Part shown: piece by piece, positions 1 to 11,761 of the stretch | Position numbering within the stretch: position 1 is the stretch's first letter | Layout: every line of letters starts with the position of its first letter | Assembly (NCBI GenBank): GCA_030407315.1 | Contig: JALQPE010001744.1 | Span: forward strand, 62,001-126,000 | Length of the DNA: 64,000 bases | Source: Asparagopsis taxiformis | Taxonomy: Eukaryota > Rhodophyta > Florideophyceae > Bonnemaisoniales > Bonnemaisoniaceae | Direction of reading: 5' to 3' | Translations under genes and position numbers: made by a program | Notes under the pieces: model-generated | Seen by the model: only the letters and a program-made list of their open reading frames with translations | What the model was told of the DNA's origin: nothing | Databases searched by the model: none

Positions 1-2609
1 AGCTTGCAGCAACTCTGCAAGATCCATTCCAGCTTCATGGCGATACTCTGGGAAAGCGGCGGAAGGAACACCCTCACGCTTGGCCGCCAAAGTTGCTGCT
101 GCCTTTTCCCCAGCAATGCTTTCATCTATCCCAGCAAAGAGATGTGGATGACTCACTGGATCTGCAAGCGCATCTGCAATTCGCACGCTTCCAGCCTTTC
201 GCAGCCCATTTCGCCACATATCTACCACAGGCTTGATACGGCTGGGGACGTATGTCCTCGCAAAGATCGCCGCCTCTGGAATTCTATCGCTTGCAATCAG
301 GATATCAAGACACTTATTCATATCTCCACACATGTATGTAGCCAGGAAGGCCACATTCATTTTGTGAACGCTCTGTGCCTTATCAGCAAGTTTCAACATA
401 GCCTGCTTATCAGCTCGGGATGAGTATAGAGTCAACAACCCACTGAAATCTTCGCTTTCAGTGAGGCATTCCTCGGCAAGTATGAAATCACCCTTCACTG
501 TAGCCAAATCAGCAAGTTGGCGCCATTTGAGTTCACTCGGGAATTCTCTAGCGATTTCTGTTGCCATTCCAAGACGTCCGAGACTCACAGCCAGGTCACA
601 CCGATAATCTGGATCAGTGGCAAGTTCTAACGCATCTTCACGAAGCCCTTGAGACTCTAGGAAGCGTGCAAGCTTATTGTGCTCGGATGTCGGAATGCGA
701 GGCAAAACTTTCTCTTTTGCTATCTTGACACCTCCGCGAACGACTGCAGTCTTGAATTCCAGTACTGCGAGTAACAGAGTATAGCTCACGGTATTATGCT
801 CTTTGTCAATACAATACAGGCGGTTCTCCTTGGGCAGGTAGCCCAGTAAATACAATGGGCGATCCATGTGGACAAGGGTTGAGACTTCAGCACCAACTGC
901 ATAATTCAATCGCGCATTGCTATTTGTATAAACAAAGCAGTCGCCAACCCACCTTCCAGTTTGCACAACTTCCTGTACTTGATGAATAAGCTCAAACGCA
1001 TCCTCGACGCCATCCTCAGGAAGTTGCCCACCGCCCGCCTCTAGTGCATTGTTCACAGCATCCTGCGAGAACTGAAGCACAAAGAAGGACGAATCCCCCA
1101 CGATAGCTAATAGATGAGCTTGGTCTGACCAAAACACGTTCTTTGCCTCAACATCAATGCGACGAACCAACTGCAAATCCTCCCAATCGTAGAAACAAAT
1201 GAAATCCTTACCACAAACACCAAGCAAGGCACCCCCAAAAATAGCTTCGGCAGCGTACGTTGGTCGCATAGCTTTTCGCTCCTTGAACATCTTATTATGC
1301 ACTCGAATATCACTCGATCCCAGACGTGTGGCATACTCTCCAGTACTATTGTCCCAGACAACCTCATCTGCAGATCCGAAAGATTTGTTACGAAGATTGA
1401 GCGCAGTGTAGATAATATATTCGCCGTCTCCACAAACAGCTACAAAACGGCCATTCGGGCTATGGGACAGAGTCTGCGGGTACAGCTCACATGAACCCAA
1501 CTCTTTAGCTGCGAGAGGCATACGCTCACCGTCTGAGATACCGCCCTGCACAGTGCGGACATTCACAGTTGAGACCTCATTGTGCTTGGCGAGAATTATC
1601 TTTCCGGAAGTATCCATCGACGCAACGGGGGTATCCTTACCCATCTGAACAAGGACAGTTCCTTCATCAAAGCCGAGAGCGACCTTGTTGGATCCCTTGA
1701 GATAAGCAATCGACCAGCAGCGATCCAGACCGTAGTTGAGCGTCTGTTCGAGTCTGTAAGTATTAGAGTGCCAGAGGAGGACTGTTCCATCTTCAGAACC
1801 AGACACAATGAGGGGACGGTCTGGTAGGAAAGCAACACAGGATACATTATGGGAATGAGATTCCAGAGTTTGAACGCAGGCTTTTGTCTGATAATCCCAG
1901 ATGCGAACACACTTGTCATCACCTCCCGTGACCAAGTAAGGCTTATCTCCGCCGTTGTAATAATCTACACAGTTGACGCCCTTCTCATGACCTTCGAGGG
2001 TAAAATTTGGAATGGGAGAGCTGAGATTCCAGACTTTGACGGTATGATCGAGCGATGCGGATGCGAAAGTATTAGGGTCCTTGGGATTAAACTTGACCTG
2101 CATAACATAATGAGAATGGCCTTCGAACAACATGGTGCATTCCCAACCGCGCTCCCAATCCCATGCCTTGACCAACATATCATCCGAACAGCTGACGAAA
2201 ACTGGAAGTGTTGGATGGACAGTGATACTCCGAATATAGTCAATATGAGCCTCGAAGATCTTGACCTTTTCCATTGTGTTATAGTTATAGCATCGAATGA
2301 ACATGTCATCTGCACCGACGATGATCCATTGCTTGCGTGGAACAAAGACTCCGCATCGTACGGGTTGATCGGTGACCTCAAAACTCTTCACAACTGAGCC
2401 AGACTCGTAGTCGTAAATGCAGACATGGCCGTCGTACATCGCTGCCAGGACCCATGGTTCGGTCGGATGAATATCCACGCATTTGACACGCTCCGATCGC
2501 TGGGTGAGCTTTTTCTCAATATCAAGTCGCAGCGGCTGTTGGATTGCAGAAGAGGGTTAGATTGTGAAGTGTACAACGGGATCGGGCAATTGAAATGGGC
2601 ACTTACCAT
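1..2609 (-). CDS. COPB2: Coatomer subunit beta' (COPB2), C-terminus cut by window edge
   Basis: This is the WD40 subunit of the COPI coat, which drives Golgi-to-ER and intra-Golgi vesicle traffic. The coding exon is 2535 to 1 on the minus strand, open through 845 codons and still in frame at base 1, so the C-terminus lies outside. Translation opens with PLRLDIEKKL and carries successive WD repeats (IHPTEPWVLAAMYDGHV, GHSHYVMQVKFNPKDP, GHEKGVNCVDYY), followed by the alpha-solenoid part. The start is an exon consisting of the ATG alone (2607-2609) followed directly by GTAAGT. A 71-nt intron (2536-2606) ends CAACAG, and the next codon is CCG, restoring the family's MPLRLDI start. It is the first gene of a divergent arrangement with the HAD-like gene at 5480. 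The family identification is very secure; only the extent is incomplete. Confidence 0.95.
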
Positions 2610-5479
2610 GATGACTGGGCGGGTTGCAGCCCGGACGTTGTAGGAATATCAAGTTGGGCGGCTTGCTCAGCAGACAATTTGGACAGCGCTGTTGTGTTTG
2701 TTTGTCTGAGCGTGAAGAGAACGTATATTCAATCGCACCAAGCAGTATAGTCGCGCTGATGTGAGACAGTCAGCATGTTCAGTGGCCAATGCTTACAGTG
2801 GAAATGAATTGGGGAAGAATTGAAAAGTTTTCAAAGTTTTGCTGACACTAAGCAAGTTGATTGTCGCGGGGAGAAAGTGTGAAGTCATTACTTGGCAAGA
2901 AAAGTAATTGCAATTGCAATGGCTGGAAGGAGTGGTTTGATTGGAGAGCAAGAGGAAGCGAGATGAGTGGAGAAGCAACCACGTAGTGAAGTTTCACAAA
3001 TACACAATGTAGAAATGTTTACAGCGGAGAGATTGATCTGGCTGCGTTGGTTCGATACCTAATCAACTTGCACTGTGATCTATCTACTCACGGATGAGCT
3101 TACAAGCAGCACAGCGCAGCGCTGTGCTGTGCTCAAAAATTTACACCTCACATTCCATTTTAGCACTGGATGGATGCAAGTGCAATTGTAGTCGCCCAGC
3201 ACGCACGTCTCTCGTTGTTCGCGATCAATTTATCGTATGTAGCACAAGCCATAGATTAGGCGGCAATTCAGCAGCGTATGAGCGTCTCGAGACTAGATAC
3301 TGCGGAGGCAATTGACTTGACAACGGCACTCACTCTCGACCTTATGTGCGAATATACGAGGCGGCGTGGGTTGGCGATCGAGCGAGCGAGCGCACGCACG
3401 CCTTGATTTCGTCGCGTATTAAACATGACGAAGACAGCGGTGCGGACCGACTGGCGCGCTCTATAGCGGGGGGGTAGAAAGGGCGACGGCGCACACGGCA
3501 CCTGTGCTGTGCGATAGCAGCTGACATGGCTACATGCTGGCTGCGAGCTGCATTGGAGTGCAGTGCACGCGCATCTCGCGACTGTGGAGTTTCCCTGTTG
3601 AGATAGTCCAATTGGGGGGTGCGCTGTGTTGGGCTGCGATTGTGTGAGGTACACGCGCGACGGGCATCACAAGTGACGGGGGATGTTGCACCTGAAAAGA
3701 TCGTGATTGTTGCTAGGTATCGTCGGTGATGTCAAGGAGGTAGTCGGGGCTACCTGGCAGTATATGGATGCATCCAGCTTGCGACGAGCATCTTGAGGGT
3801 GCGCGGACGTGTGTGTGTGGAAGGGAGGAATAGTGATACTTTTCAAGATATTTATTTGGGCGGCGCGTGTAACGGCGGTGCTAATTGGCAGGGGAAAACA
3901 GCTGCAGCCCCAACGGCAGGGTACGATTGACATATCGGCGGCATCGGGATGTGAAATGCGTCGTCGGTGCAGAACAGGGCAGCGCTGTACCGACGTGCGG
4001 GACGGCGTTGTTGTTATGGGCACATGTACAGATGCATCGTGTGTGTGTTGGTCTGACAGCGGAACTACATGACACGCTGACATGACACGATGAGGTAACA
4101 CGAGTTGCCATTGATTGGCACATTTGTTAGAAACTTGCAATGCGTGCGAGGCAATGACGTAGGTACACACCCACGTTTGACTGTCATGCGCGCGCGCAAA
4201 CTCTGGTATGACCTGACATATGGCTGCACGTACAACGAGTAATTCAAAGCGGTTTCAAAAAGTCGTTGTGAGCGATTTACAGTGGACATTGGGACATGTT
4301 GTTTGAGTGCGACTCCACTCGCTTTGCCATCGATGTGCGTGCATCGTCGACCAATTTTAGAACAATGCATCGCATGGTATGATGGATGAAGCGGCAAAAC
4401 CTCCAATGATCGTTGCTTGTCTGGAAAACCGATGCACGCAAGGCCAATTTTGAAATCTATCGGTGTGGAAAGATGGCATAAGTGAAGAGCAATGATTGGA
4501 CAGTGGCACAATGGCAGCGCTCAAGCGGACGGCAGCGCAATAATATTGTGGATGGATGAGGACATCTGTCCTTTACCATGCACAGTTGTCGTCGGTGTCA
4601 GACCAACATCGACGTGTCTGCATGATGTTGATTCGTATACAAAATTAGAATAAAGTGTTTCCGTGTGGCTAGCGGAGAGTCGCGGCGTACAGTGAACAGG
4701 TCACGGTGGGTGACTGGTCGGTTGATTTGGCCCACGTAATTGGAGAAACGGAGGCAGACTGTAAATAGAGGCGGCTCAGCAAGAGAAGGTGCACACAGGA
4801 CGCCGTGATGTGGGCCACCACGGTGACGCGTTATGGCAGCAGTGAGTATGCGTCGTGTGCTGCTGTCGGGTGAAGAAAAAAGTGGACAGGCTACCTGGCC
4901 AGCCCACAGCACAGCTGGTACAGCTGGCGATTGAGCATTGTCACTTCATTATTGCGTATGACAAGGCACGTCGTCCTTGCTGTCGCCATCCTCTTACAAG
5001 CAAGTACGCGTCAGTAGGTCGTTGCAGGGGCGCCCGCACCGTCGCTTTCAAATATACCATTGTATGTAATGCCTACATGAGTCGTCGCGGCTCCCGCAGC
5101 CGTGCAGCAGCCACGCCGCAAACGGCCATTTTTCTTTACACACGCCGCTGATGGCTGACTCACTGACCGAAAGACCGCACCAGCATCGCTGCACCGACTT
5201 AATTTCAAACGCGCCCGTTTACGAAGGGGTCCCCCTCCCGACTATATTTTCCACCATTTCTTCCCCGATAAACGAAAACAGCTATCCCCATTTCCATTGC
5301 GCAACCATATTCCGCTATCTACTTGACGACCCAAACTTCACCTCACCTCACCGCACCGCACCACACGTCAGCCCAGCGCCGCACATCGTCACCTTGCTGT
5401 TTCTCTCCAACAACAACAACACACATTAAACCCATTCGTTGCACCCGCCCGTCTAAACCGCACATAACCACCACCAACA
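2610..5479. other. Intergenic region between divergent genes
   Basis: This 2.9-kb stretch separates the 5' ends of the coatomer gene (-) and the HAD-like gene (+). Its open frames are short, overlap on both strands and show no recognisable domain. Some spots are CA/TG-rich. I see no tRNA, snRNA or repeat. It presumably holds both promoters and 5' UTRs; the 150 bp before 5480 are pyrimidine/AC-rich, as in several other 5' leaders here. Confidence 0.5.
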
Positions 5480-6460
5480 ATGGCCTTGCAGTACCAAAAC
5501 AAGCATCCCTCCCGAACCACTCGTCGTCCACTCGACCCCGCACAAGCCATTCATCGCGCCCGCTTCGCCTCCGTTCTCGCACACATCCCCGCCGCAGCAG
5601 ACGCTATGCGCCGCTCTCGCACCGCCACCCACCACCCGCGAACCGTCTTCATTCTCGACTGGGACGACACCTGCTGCGCCACCTCCTTCCTGGAGCGCTG
5701 CGGCTTCATGGCCGATCTCGACACTCGTCTCGACGAATACGCCTCCGAGCTCGCCAATCATCTCCGCCTCCTCGAGAGCAGAGTCCTCTCCCTCCTCAAA
5801 ACCGCCGTCTCCCTCGGCACCGTCCTCATCGTCACCAACGCCGGCGACGGCTGGGTGGAGCTCAGCTCGATGCGCTTCCTCCCCGCCGTGCGCGCCTTTT
5901 TGGAGAAAAATTACAAGCTCATCAAGATCATCTCCGCTAGAGCTAGATATGTGGATGTGTACAGAGAACAGCCCCTCGCGTGGAAGTCGCTCACTTTTTC
6001 CGATGAGTTGCGCGCCATATTCGCGGCCATGGCCGATCATACACACGCCCTACACGTTATTGTACTCGGCGACTCGGTCGGTGACCAATATGCCGCTCAT
6101 ACCGCCGCTGATTCCCTCAACGCCGCTGGCATGCCTGTCGTGCTCAAAGTCGTCAAGTTTTTGGAAAGACCTAACATCGATCAACTTTGCAAAGAACTCT
6201 CCGTGCTCCTCGACCATATCGGAGCTATGACTGCCCATCCCGCTCCTTTTGATGTTAGCATGTATAAGGAGCCTACCCCGCAACAACAGCAAACTAGAAA
6301 CACACCATTGCATACACATGAGCTTCATCATCACCAACAACAACAGCCTGTGGAACATTCAGCCGTCCCGCAACCCACTCCTGTTGTTGCGCAAACTACC
6401 GACGCACAGCGAAGCATACCATCTGTCTCACCTATACCCACTTGCGCTGCAGCTGTATAA
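5480..6460 (+). CDS. HAD-like hydrolase-fold protein, function unknown
   Basis: A 326-aa single-exon protein starting at ATG 5480. Residues about 55-215 carry a haloacid-dehalogenase-type pattern. The motif DWDDT gives the presumed nucleophile D60 and acid/base D62. A strand ending IVTNAGDG follows, with the motif II Ser/Thr position, and LGDSVGD matches the acidic motif IV. Between motif I and II is a helical insert (about 70-105), where a cap would sit. The C-terminal 70 residues are low complexity with glutamine and histidine runs (PQQQQ, HHHQQQQ), probably disordered. Substrate cannot be inferred; HAD proteins of this shape are phosphatases or phosphatase-like. It lies upstream of the unknown 6694 gene in the same direction, separated by 233 bp. 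Confidence 0.72.
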   Translation: MALQYQNKHPSRTTRRPLDPAQAIHRARFASVLAHIPAAADAMRRSRTATHHPRTVFILDWDDTCCATSFLERCGFMADLDTRLDEYASELANHLRLLESRVLSLLKTAVSLGTVLIVTNAGDGWVELSSMRFLPAVRAFLEKNYKLIKIISARARYVDVYREQPLAWKSLTFSDELRAIFAAMADHTHALHVIVLGDSVGDQYAAHTAADSLNAAGMPVVLKVVKFLERPNIDQLCKELSVLLDHIGAMTAHPAPFDVSMYKEPTPQQQQTRNTPLHTHELHHHQQQQPVEHSAVPQPTPVVAQTTDAQRSIPSVSPIPTCAAAV

Positions 6461-6693
6461 CCTATGCACATCTGTGCCTCACCCCACAACTGCCCTCAGT
6501 ATTTCACACCTTGTAGACGTTGAGCAAATTATTGGCTTTCGCCTTGCAGTTTCTCGTGAATGTGTACAGTGCCAATTGTTTGGAAATAAATCTCACGAAA
6601 GCTCACTGCCGAGCCTTGTCCTATACATTTTCTTTTCAATATTTCTCCTCGGTAGACCAGCAGTAGTTGAACGAAACCGCCGCTCTAGCTCGC

Positions 6694-8601
6694 ATGAATA
6701 GCGACGACAGCACCGTTCCTCCGCCTGATCTTGCTGCTCTCAACTATGGCATCACAGATGATTCTCCATTCGCTCCACAAGAGCAATGCATTTCAGGTGC
6801 TATCGCAGCATCGACAGATACGCAAGTACCCTCTCAGCCCAACACTGTTGCACAGCAGAATTCCAATCAACCTGATGGATCTCCTAAAGTAAAGCGGGGG
6901 CGAGGACATAACAAGAGCAAAATGGACAAATCAACCAGACGGACGAAAAGGGTCACGTTTGAGGGAATGAACAGCAGTGCGACGGGGGGTGGTAAGCGCA
7001 CGAGACGTGGTAAAAGTCCCGGTAAACAAACTACGAGAAATGGTGACAAGACAGTAGTAAGGCAAAGGAGGCGGACGAAGAAGAGCAGTGCTCGTCAAGT
7101 ACTTTATGGCGATGCTACACAGGCAAGTGTAATTGAACAAGGCATCTACGAAAATGCAAAGAATGCGAGGTGCGCGACATCCGAGGCGATGAACAAATGT
7201 GGTGGTCCGCCTGAGGCTATCAAAGTGAAATCATCCATTGGCAGGGAAACGCTTTGTAATGATGCTTGGCATGAAGTTTGTAAAGTACACGAGGTGCATG
7301 AAAAAGAGGGTGAAAATCGAATCAACGATACGGAAACCAGAGTTGCTGATAAGTGGTTTACGGAATGGCCTAGACGAAAGATGGAACGTGATTTAAGAAA
7401 AGTCGAGAGGAGAAAGGCGAATGCTGTACAGATCAAGAGGAAGGAATATGTGGAAAGTGATGTGATCAAATGTGGCAAGGCATTACGTGAGGCACAGAGT
7501 GATGGCAACAATGTAGGGAAAGATGTGGAAATATTACTGCCACCGATTTATGATCTGGGACGACTGGAGGCTGGTCTGGGTCAGCCGCTGTTGAGCTGTC
7601 ATTCCGACTCGATTGATGCTCTGTATCAAGCCGCTTTGAAAACAAGGGCTGCATGCTCGAAAGGTGCAAGGCGCGTGAGGGCTGCAACTGGAGGTGTGAG
7701 AGCTGGAGCTGATGCGGGAGATATTTCCAAACGCAATGCAGAGTTAGTTGAGGAAGTATATCTGCTTCGGTGCGCTCTAGTGAACAGTTATGGAATGAGC
7801 GGCAGCAGGGAGGAAGCAAAAGCGGGCGACAGGCAGCAAATTGCGTCGTCGAAATTTCCGAAAGTTGAAAGTCTGACAGCTATATCACTGACACGATTGG
7901 CAACACAACTGTCACGTCTGGGTGTGATTGAAGGTGCGAAGGACTTTGGGGCGCGGTATGCACTATTCGACGAGAGGGAGAGTAGATACGTGAGGTGCAT
8001 GCAAGATGGGCTAAAATATCTGCGCCAACACATGAGCGGGTCACAAGTCAGTGAGGTCGCACTAGACACGGTATCCACCATAGTCGGGGATGTACATGTG
8101 AAACTTTTACGCGAGCTCGTCGGACGGTTGGGGACGGGCAGGGAAGAGGAACACCCACAACTAACGGCTGCTGGCAACTGTGTGATCGAGGAGACGCGAG
8201 AAATGTATGAAAATATGCTGAGTGCCGATGGGGACATAGGGTTCATGTGGAGTCGGGCGGTGTCGCAACGGCTCGTGAAACCACTGCTTGCGGTTGCTGA
8301 GAGCGGGTGTGAATCGCTGGCGCAACGGTTGAAAGCGTCGCTTGGAGAAATTCTGAAGCGAATTGGCGCGTCAATGAGCGGTGGAAACCAAACGTTTTCT
8401 AGCGCATGTGAGGTGAGCATGTCCATTGCTTTGTATGTACCAGATGCTGTGAAACTAGTGGATGACGAGCATGTGTACAGTATCGGTCGATACAACGTGC
8501 TTTTCTTCGAGCATGCAGCAAAGTGCCGTCCCTTTGGAGAAAATGTTGGTGCTGCTCGGCGTGGGTCGCTGCCGGTCGGCTACATGCCAGCCACTTGCTG
8601 A
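6694..8601 (+). CDS. Unknown basic protein with an RVTF motif
   Basis: A 635-aa protein I do not recognise. The open frame reaches back to 6667 through a TTG, but the first ATG is 6694. Residues 1-60 are acidic/Ser/Gln-rich. Residues 65-135 form a strongly basic stretch (KVKRGRG, RRTKRVTF, KRTRRGKSPGK, RQRRRTKKS) that looks like nuclear localisation or nucleic-acid binding. RVTF at 86-89 fits the RVxF docking motif for protein phosphatase 1; that is a short motif and could be chance. A charged, probably helical section (DKWFTEWPRRKMERDLRKVERRKANAVQIKRK) precedes a mostly helical C-terminal half. The long uninterrupted frame and sustained amino-acid composition support it being real. Confidence 0.7.
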   Translation: MNSDDSTVPPPDLAALNYGITDDSPFAPQEQCISGAIAASTDTQVPSQPNTVAQQNSNQPDGSPKVKRGRGHNKSKMDKSTRRTKRVTFEGMNSSATGGGKRTRRGKSPGKQTTRNGDKTVVRQRRRTKKSSARQVLYGDATQASVIEQGIYENAKNARCATSEAMNKCGGPPEAIKVKSSIGRETLCNDAWHEVCKVHEVHEKEGENRINDTETRVADKWFTEWPRRKMERDLRKVERRKANAVQIKRKEYVESDVIKCGKALREAQSDGNNVGKDVEILLPPIYDLGRLEAGLGQPLLSCHSDSIDALYQAALKTRAACSKGARRVRAATGGVRAGADAGDISKRNAELVEEVYLLRCALVNSYGMSGSREEAKAGDRQQIASSKFPKVESLTAISLTRLATQLSRLGVIEGAKDFGARYALFDERESRYVRCMQDGLKYLRQHMSGSQVSEVALDTVSTIVGDVHVKLLRELVGRLGTGREEEHPQLTAAGNCVIEETREMYENMLSADGDIGFMWSRAVSQRLVKPLLAVAESGCESLAQRLKASLGEILKRIGASMSGGNQTFSSACEVSMSIALYVPDAVKLVDDEHVYSIGRYNVLFFEHAAKCRPFGENVGAARRGSLPVGYMPATC

Positions 8602-10196
8602 GCGCAGTATGAGGAGGTAGTAGGTCTGTGTGTCGGCAAGTGCAGTTTGTAAAAATAGAGTTTGTTTTTGCGGCCTAGAGTTTCGGAGCAAATGATTGGC
8701 GCGAGGAGCAAATTGGGGCGCGCGCCCAAATTTCAGAGACGGCGATTTATATGTACATATATATGCGGCGGCACCGGTGTGCAACAAGGGGTTATTTGAC
8801 AGTTATTTTACGTTGGTCATTCAAAGGGTGAGGATCGGGGGATCGTGGGAATCAAATACGTTTTAGATGAGCACCAATAGGGGCAACGTGCTTGTTCTGA
8901 CAGTATGGGCGACGATTTGATTGGACAGGCGACGGGAAGTATTTTGATGCCAGCTAACAATAAGTTATGACTAATCAATCGCAAGGGTAACAAGATATAC
9001 GTATCAAACGAGGTGGAGTCAGCGGGGGCCGGCGAGGTGTAACAAAATGCTGACAGTTGTGCTCAAGCAATCCATTTGATGAAACCCTGCCTATTCTACA
9101 CCGATACGACCATTATTTACCAGCTGTTCAAAATGCTACCCACCAATACTCGGTATACGGGACACGGTGTCACATTGATTTTTCAAGCAGATCCATGGTT
9201 TGTGCAAACAAGCATACGTTTTGCGCCGCAAATTTGACACATTCCAACCGCAAATTCCATCCCTTATCTTTATACTGCGCGAGTTGTGCAGTGTCAGCAC
9301 GGGTCATCAGGTGGCAGTGTATGTGCGCTCATACATGCACGGGCTCGTCTTGAAACGCTGTCGCGACGCGAGCGCTCGTTATTCATATCGCCTCATCGAT
9401 GCATCGCTGCGATGGGTGTGGGGCACCAAAATTTGTGTGCGCTTAAGATCTGCGGGCAAAGACGCTTTGCTTGGCTTTGTTTTGCTTTCCTGTCGTGCCA
9501 CACGAGGTTTTCTGGCAACGACAGTGCAGGGTGGTACGCAGAGTTGATCGCTATGGCACTCGTGAAAGGGCACTCACTACACTTTCCACAAGTGCCGATA
9601 CGATGGGTGATGGATGGGTCATGCAAAGTTGAGGTAATTACAGCGCATCGCACGCCACACAACGCCCCCTTTTCGTGGCCACTAACGGTGTTGATTGGAG
9701 ATATGCAGCGTGATCATGCAGACTGGAATGATGAAAAGTTTTTCGCAGATATTTTCAAAAACAGCAAACGTATGAAACACGCAGTGGAGGCGGAGTGCAC
9801 ATCACCGAGTGCAACTGACAAATGAATAATGCAGAAAAACGGTAAAAAAAATCTACTGGCGCCAATAGCACCACGTCGCATCATAAATATTAAACGAAAA
9901 TAATCGCAGCGTAGTTCAGGTTTATATCCGAGCTCGGTAATCGAAACGCCGCTGCTCTCTACTGCCCTGCCCTGCCCTGCACTTCGCTGCTGTGCTGTGC
10001 AGTGACATCTACCCGCCCCTACTTTATCTGCACCGCAGTGCCTACTCACTCTGCCCAGCTCGGTCCAGCTCAAGTCATCGCGCAGACTCATGTCACTTCC
10101 CTGCCTAATAATCGCCACGCAGCACTGTCACGCCGCATCCGCGCCTTTGCACGCCCCATAAACGCACCTCAACCAGCCCAGCCCAGCCTAGCGCTC
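8602..10196. other. Intergenic region, no gene seen
   Basis: This 1.6-kb stretch contains overlapping open frames on the plus strand at about 9057-9825, but no domain, no paired homologous start and no RNA signature. Just before 10197 is a CT-rich leader with repeated CCCTG, resembling the leaders of other genes in this window. Confidence 0.45.
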
Positions 10197-10658
10197 ATGA
10201 CGCGCCACATAAAAGCGTCCGGTCTAGACCGACTCGTCGAAGCAGTCGAGGCCGCCGAGGCGGCCGCCGCAGCCCGAACGCCGCATCCAGTGCCCGGCGG
10301 TTTCATGTGTCCGCACCCGGGCTGTGCACGCGTCTTTTCCAAGAGATACAATCAGCAAGCACACATGCGTCTGCACGACGGTACCAGACCGTTTGCGTGC
10401 GACTTGTGCGGCAAAGACTTTATGTGGAAGTCGAGTCTGAAGAGTCATGCCAAAATGCACGCCAAACTGCTCGCCGCCGAGACACACTACGCGCCCATTG
10501 TGCCCGCCTCCAAGACGGGCCGTGCCATTTCTAAGAGCAGGGGAAAGTTGGCCAAGAAAGAACTCGCCATTGTCAAGCCGTCCAATGGCAGACAATCGCC
10601 GGACAGTATTTCTCGAGTGGATCATGAAGCCGCTACGCTGCTTACTTTGTTTCGATAG
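10197..10658 (+). CDS. C2H2 zinc-finger protein, two fingers
   Basis: A 153-aa probable DNA-binding nuclear protein. The open frame runs back to a GTG at 10002, but the first in-frame ATG is 10197. Finger 1 has C38, C43, H56 and H60 (C-x4-C-x12-H-x3-H, TFIIIA-like). Finger 2 has C68, C71, H84 and H88 (C-x2-C-x12-H-x3-H), and the linker HDGTRPF is close to the classical TGEKP type. An Ala/Glu-rich helix (about 10-27) precedes the fingers, and the tail is Lys/Ser-rich. The specific target is unknown. Sequence 5' of the ATG is also open, so a longer N-terminus made by splicing cannot be excluded. Confidence 0.8.
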   Translation: MTRHIKASGLDRLVEAVEAAEAAAAARTPHPVPGGFMCPHPGCARVFSKRYNQQAHMRLHDGTRPFACDLCGKDFMWKSSLKSHAKMHAKLLAAETHYAPIVPASKTGRAISKSRGKLAKKELAIVKPSNGRQSPDSISRVDHEAATLLTLFR

Positions 10659-11761
10659 CTCGATGGCTGTATGTAGTTTTGTAAGTTGATATGTTTTTGT
10701 AAAGGTAGTGTTGTTGCATTGCGGCATTGGCGGCGGAATATGCTGGCGTGGCGCGGATTGGAAGTGATAGATATTGATGGATATCTCTAGCGACGTCATG
10801 GCTGTTGTGCTGGTAACTGTACAATCTGAATAAATCTCCAAACTACTGTAATGGGCTACTGAAATTTTCGAATAGCGCCACACGCAATTTGTGCGCTGTA
10901 CGCTGGCCACTGTTCCACGTGCGGGAATGATTGTCATCGCCGCCGCGCCGCGCCGCGCAGCACAACCTTCATGTTCTCGCGTGCATCTCTTCTTGTTGCA
11001 ACACGTTGCATTGCATGCCTTGCAACAATGTGTGCGCTCACACTTTTTCCCATTGTCAATAATGGTGCGTTGCATCTGCAGTCGACGTGGCACCGCGCTG
11101 CGTCGCTTTGCTTGTTCCAGAGTGTAAAAGTGATTCGTTCCAAATCGTGCTTCTCGCACAAGCTATTACACCTTCGACCACTGATATCACACGTCATGTA
11201 GTAGACTAGTGGTATCATTACAAATTTCGATGCGGCCATTGTAAGCACATCGTTTCAAAACAGCCAATTGAGTACGTTGCACATGCTCGAGCGCATTTAT
11301 GGTTGAATTCACACAACCAAGACGCTAGTGGAATACAATGCGTCATCCTTTATGGTCAGCTCGTTCTCAAAGCATATCTTCAAGCGTGTGGATTCAATTG
11401 CTGTGTGAAAAAACCGACTAGCTATTTATAAAGGCGAGCATCAACTCGGCGAGAAGCAGCCTGGTGCCAAGAGCACAAACCTTTCGCTACCGCCAAGCAG
11501 CAATGGAATCAGATTTAGTACACGTTTCCAATTGTTTATGAAAAATGAAAATAACCAAAAACAGTTATCCCACCAGCCAATCACAGCGGCGCATCCTCTG
11601 CCGTAATTACTCATCGTCCAATCAACAATAGTGGCCACCAATTTCGCAATCCAAACACGGCCATCAACGCTCCATAGCGCACGCCACTCGGTCACAACGC
11701 CAACACTCTCATCACGCAACCGACGCCTACCCATCCTCGCTCGCAACTGTGCCGCGTCAAC
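10659..11761. other. Intergenic region upstream of PRA1 gene
   Basis: 1.1 kb between two plus-strand genes. It has an AT-rich spacer and a TATA-like CTATTTATAAAGG near 11420, about 340 bp before the PRA1 start. The open frames seen here are short and unrecognisable. Confidence 0.4.

Noticed and set aside
2643..5450. Several open frames of 70-170 codons on both strands
   Set aside because: They overlap each other, lack recognisable domains and have unbiased composition; expected by chance in GC-balanced intergenic DNA.
6667..6693. Non-ATG starts (TTG/GTG) extending several genes, for example at 6667, 10002, 15550, 18775, 22566, 24428 and 27813
   Set aside because: Eukaryotic nuclear genes; first in-frame ATG used, supported by targeting signals at 18871 and 22677.
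9057..9825. Three overlapping plus-strand frames up to 179 codons
   Set aside because: No domain, low-complexity or skewed codon content; mutually overlapping; likely chance.
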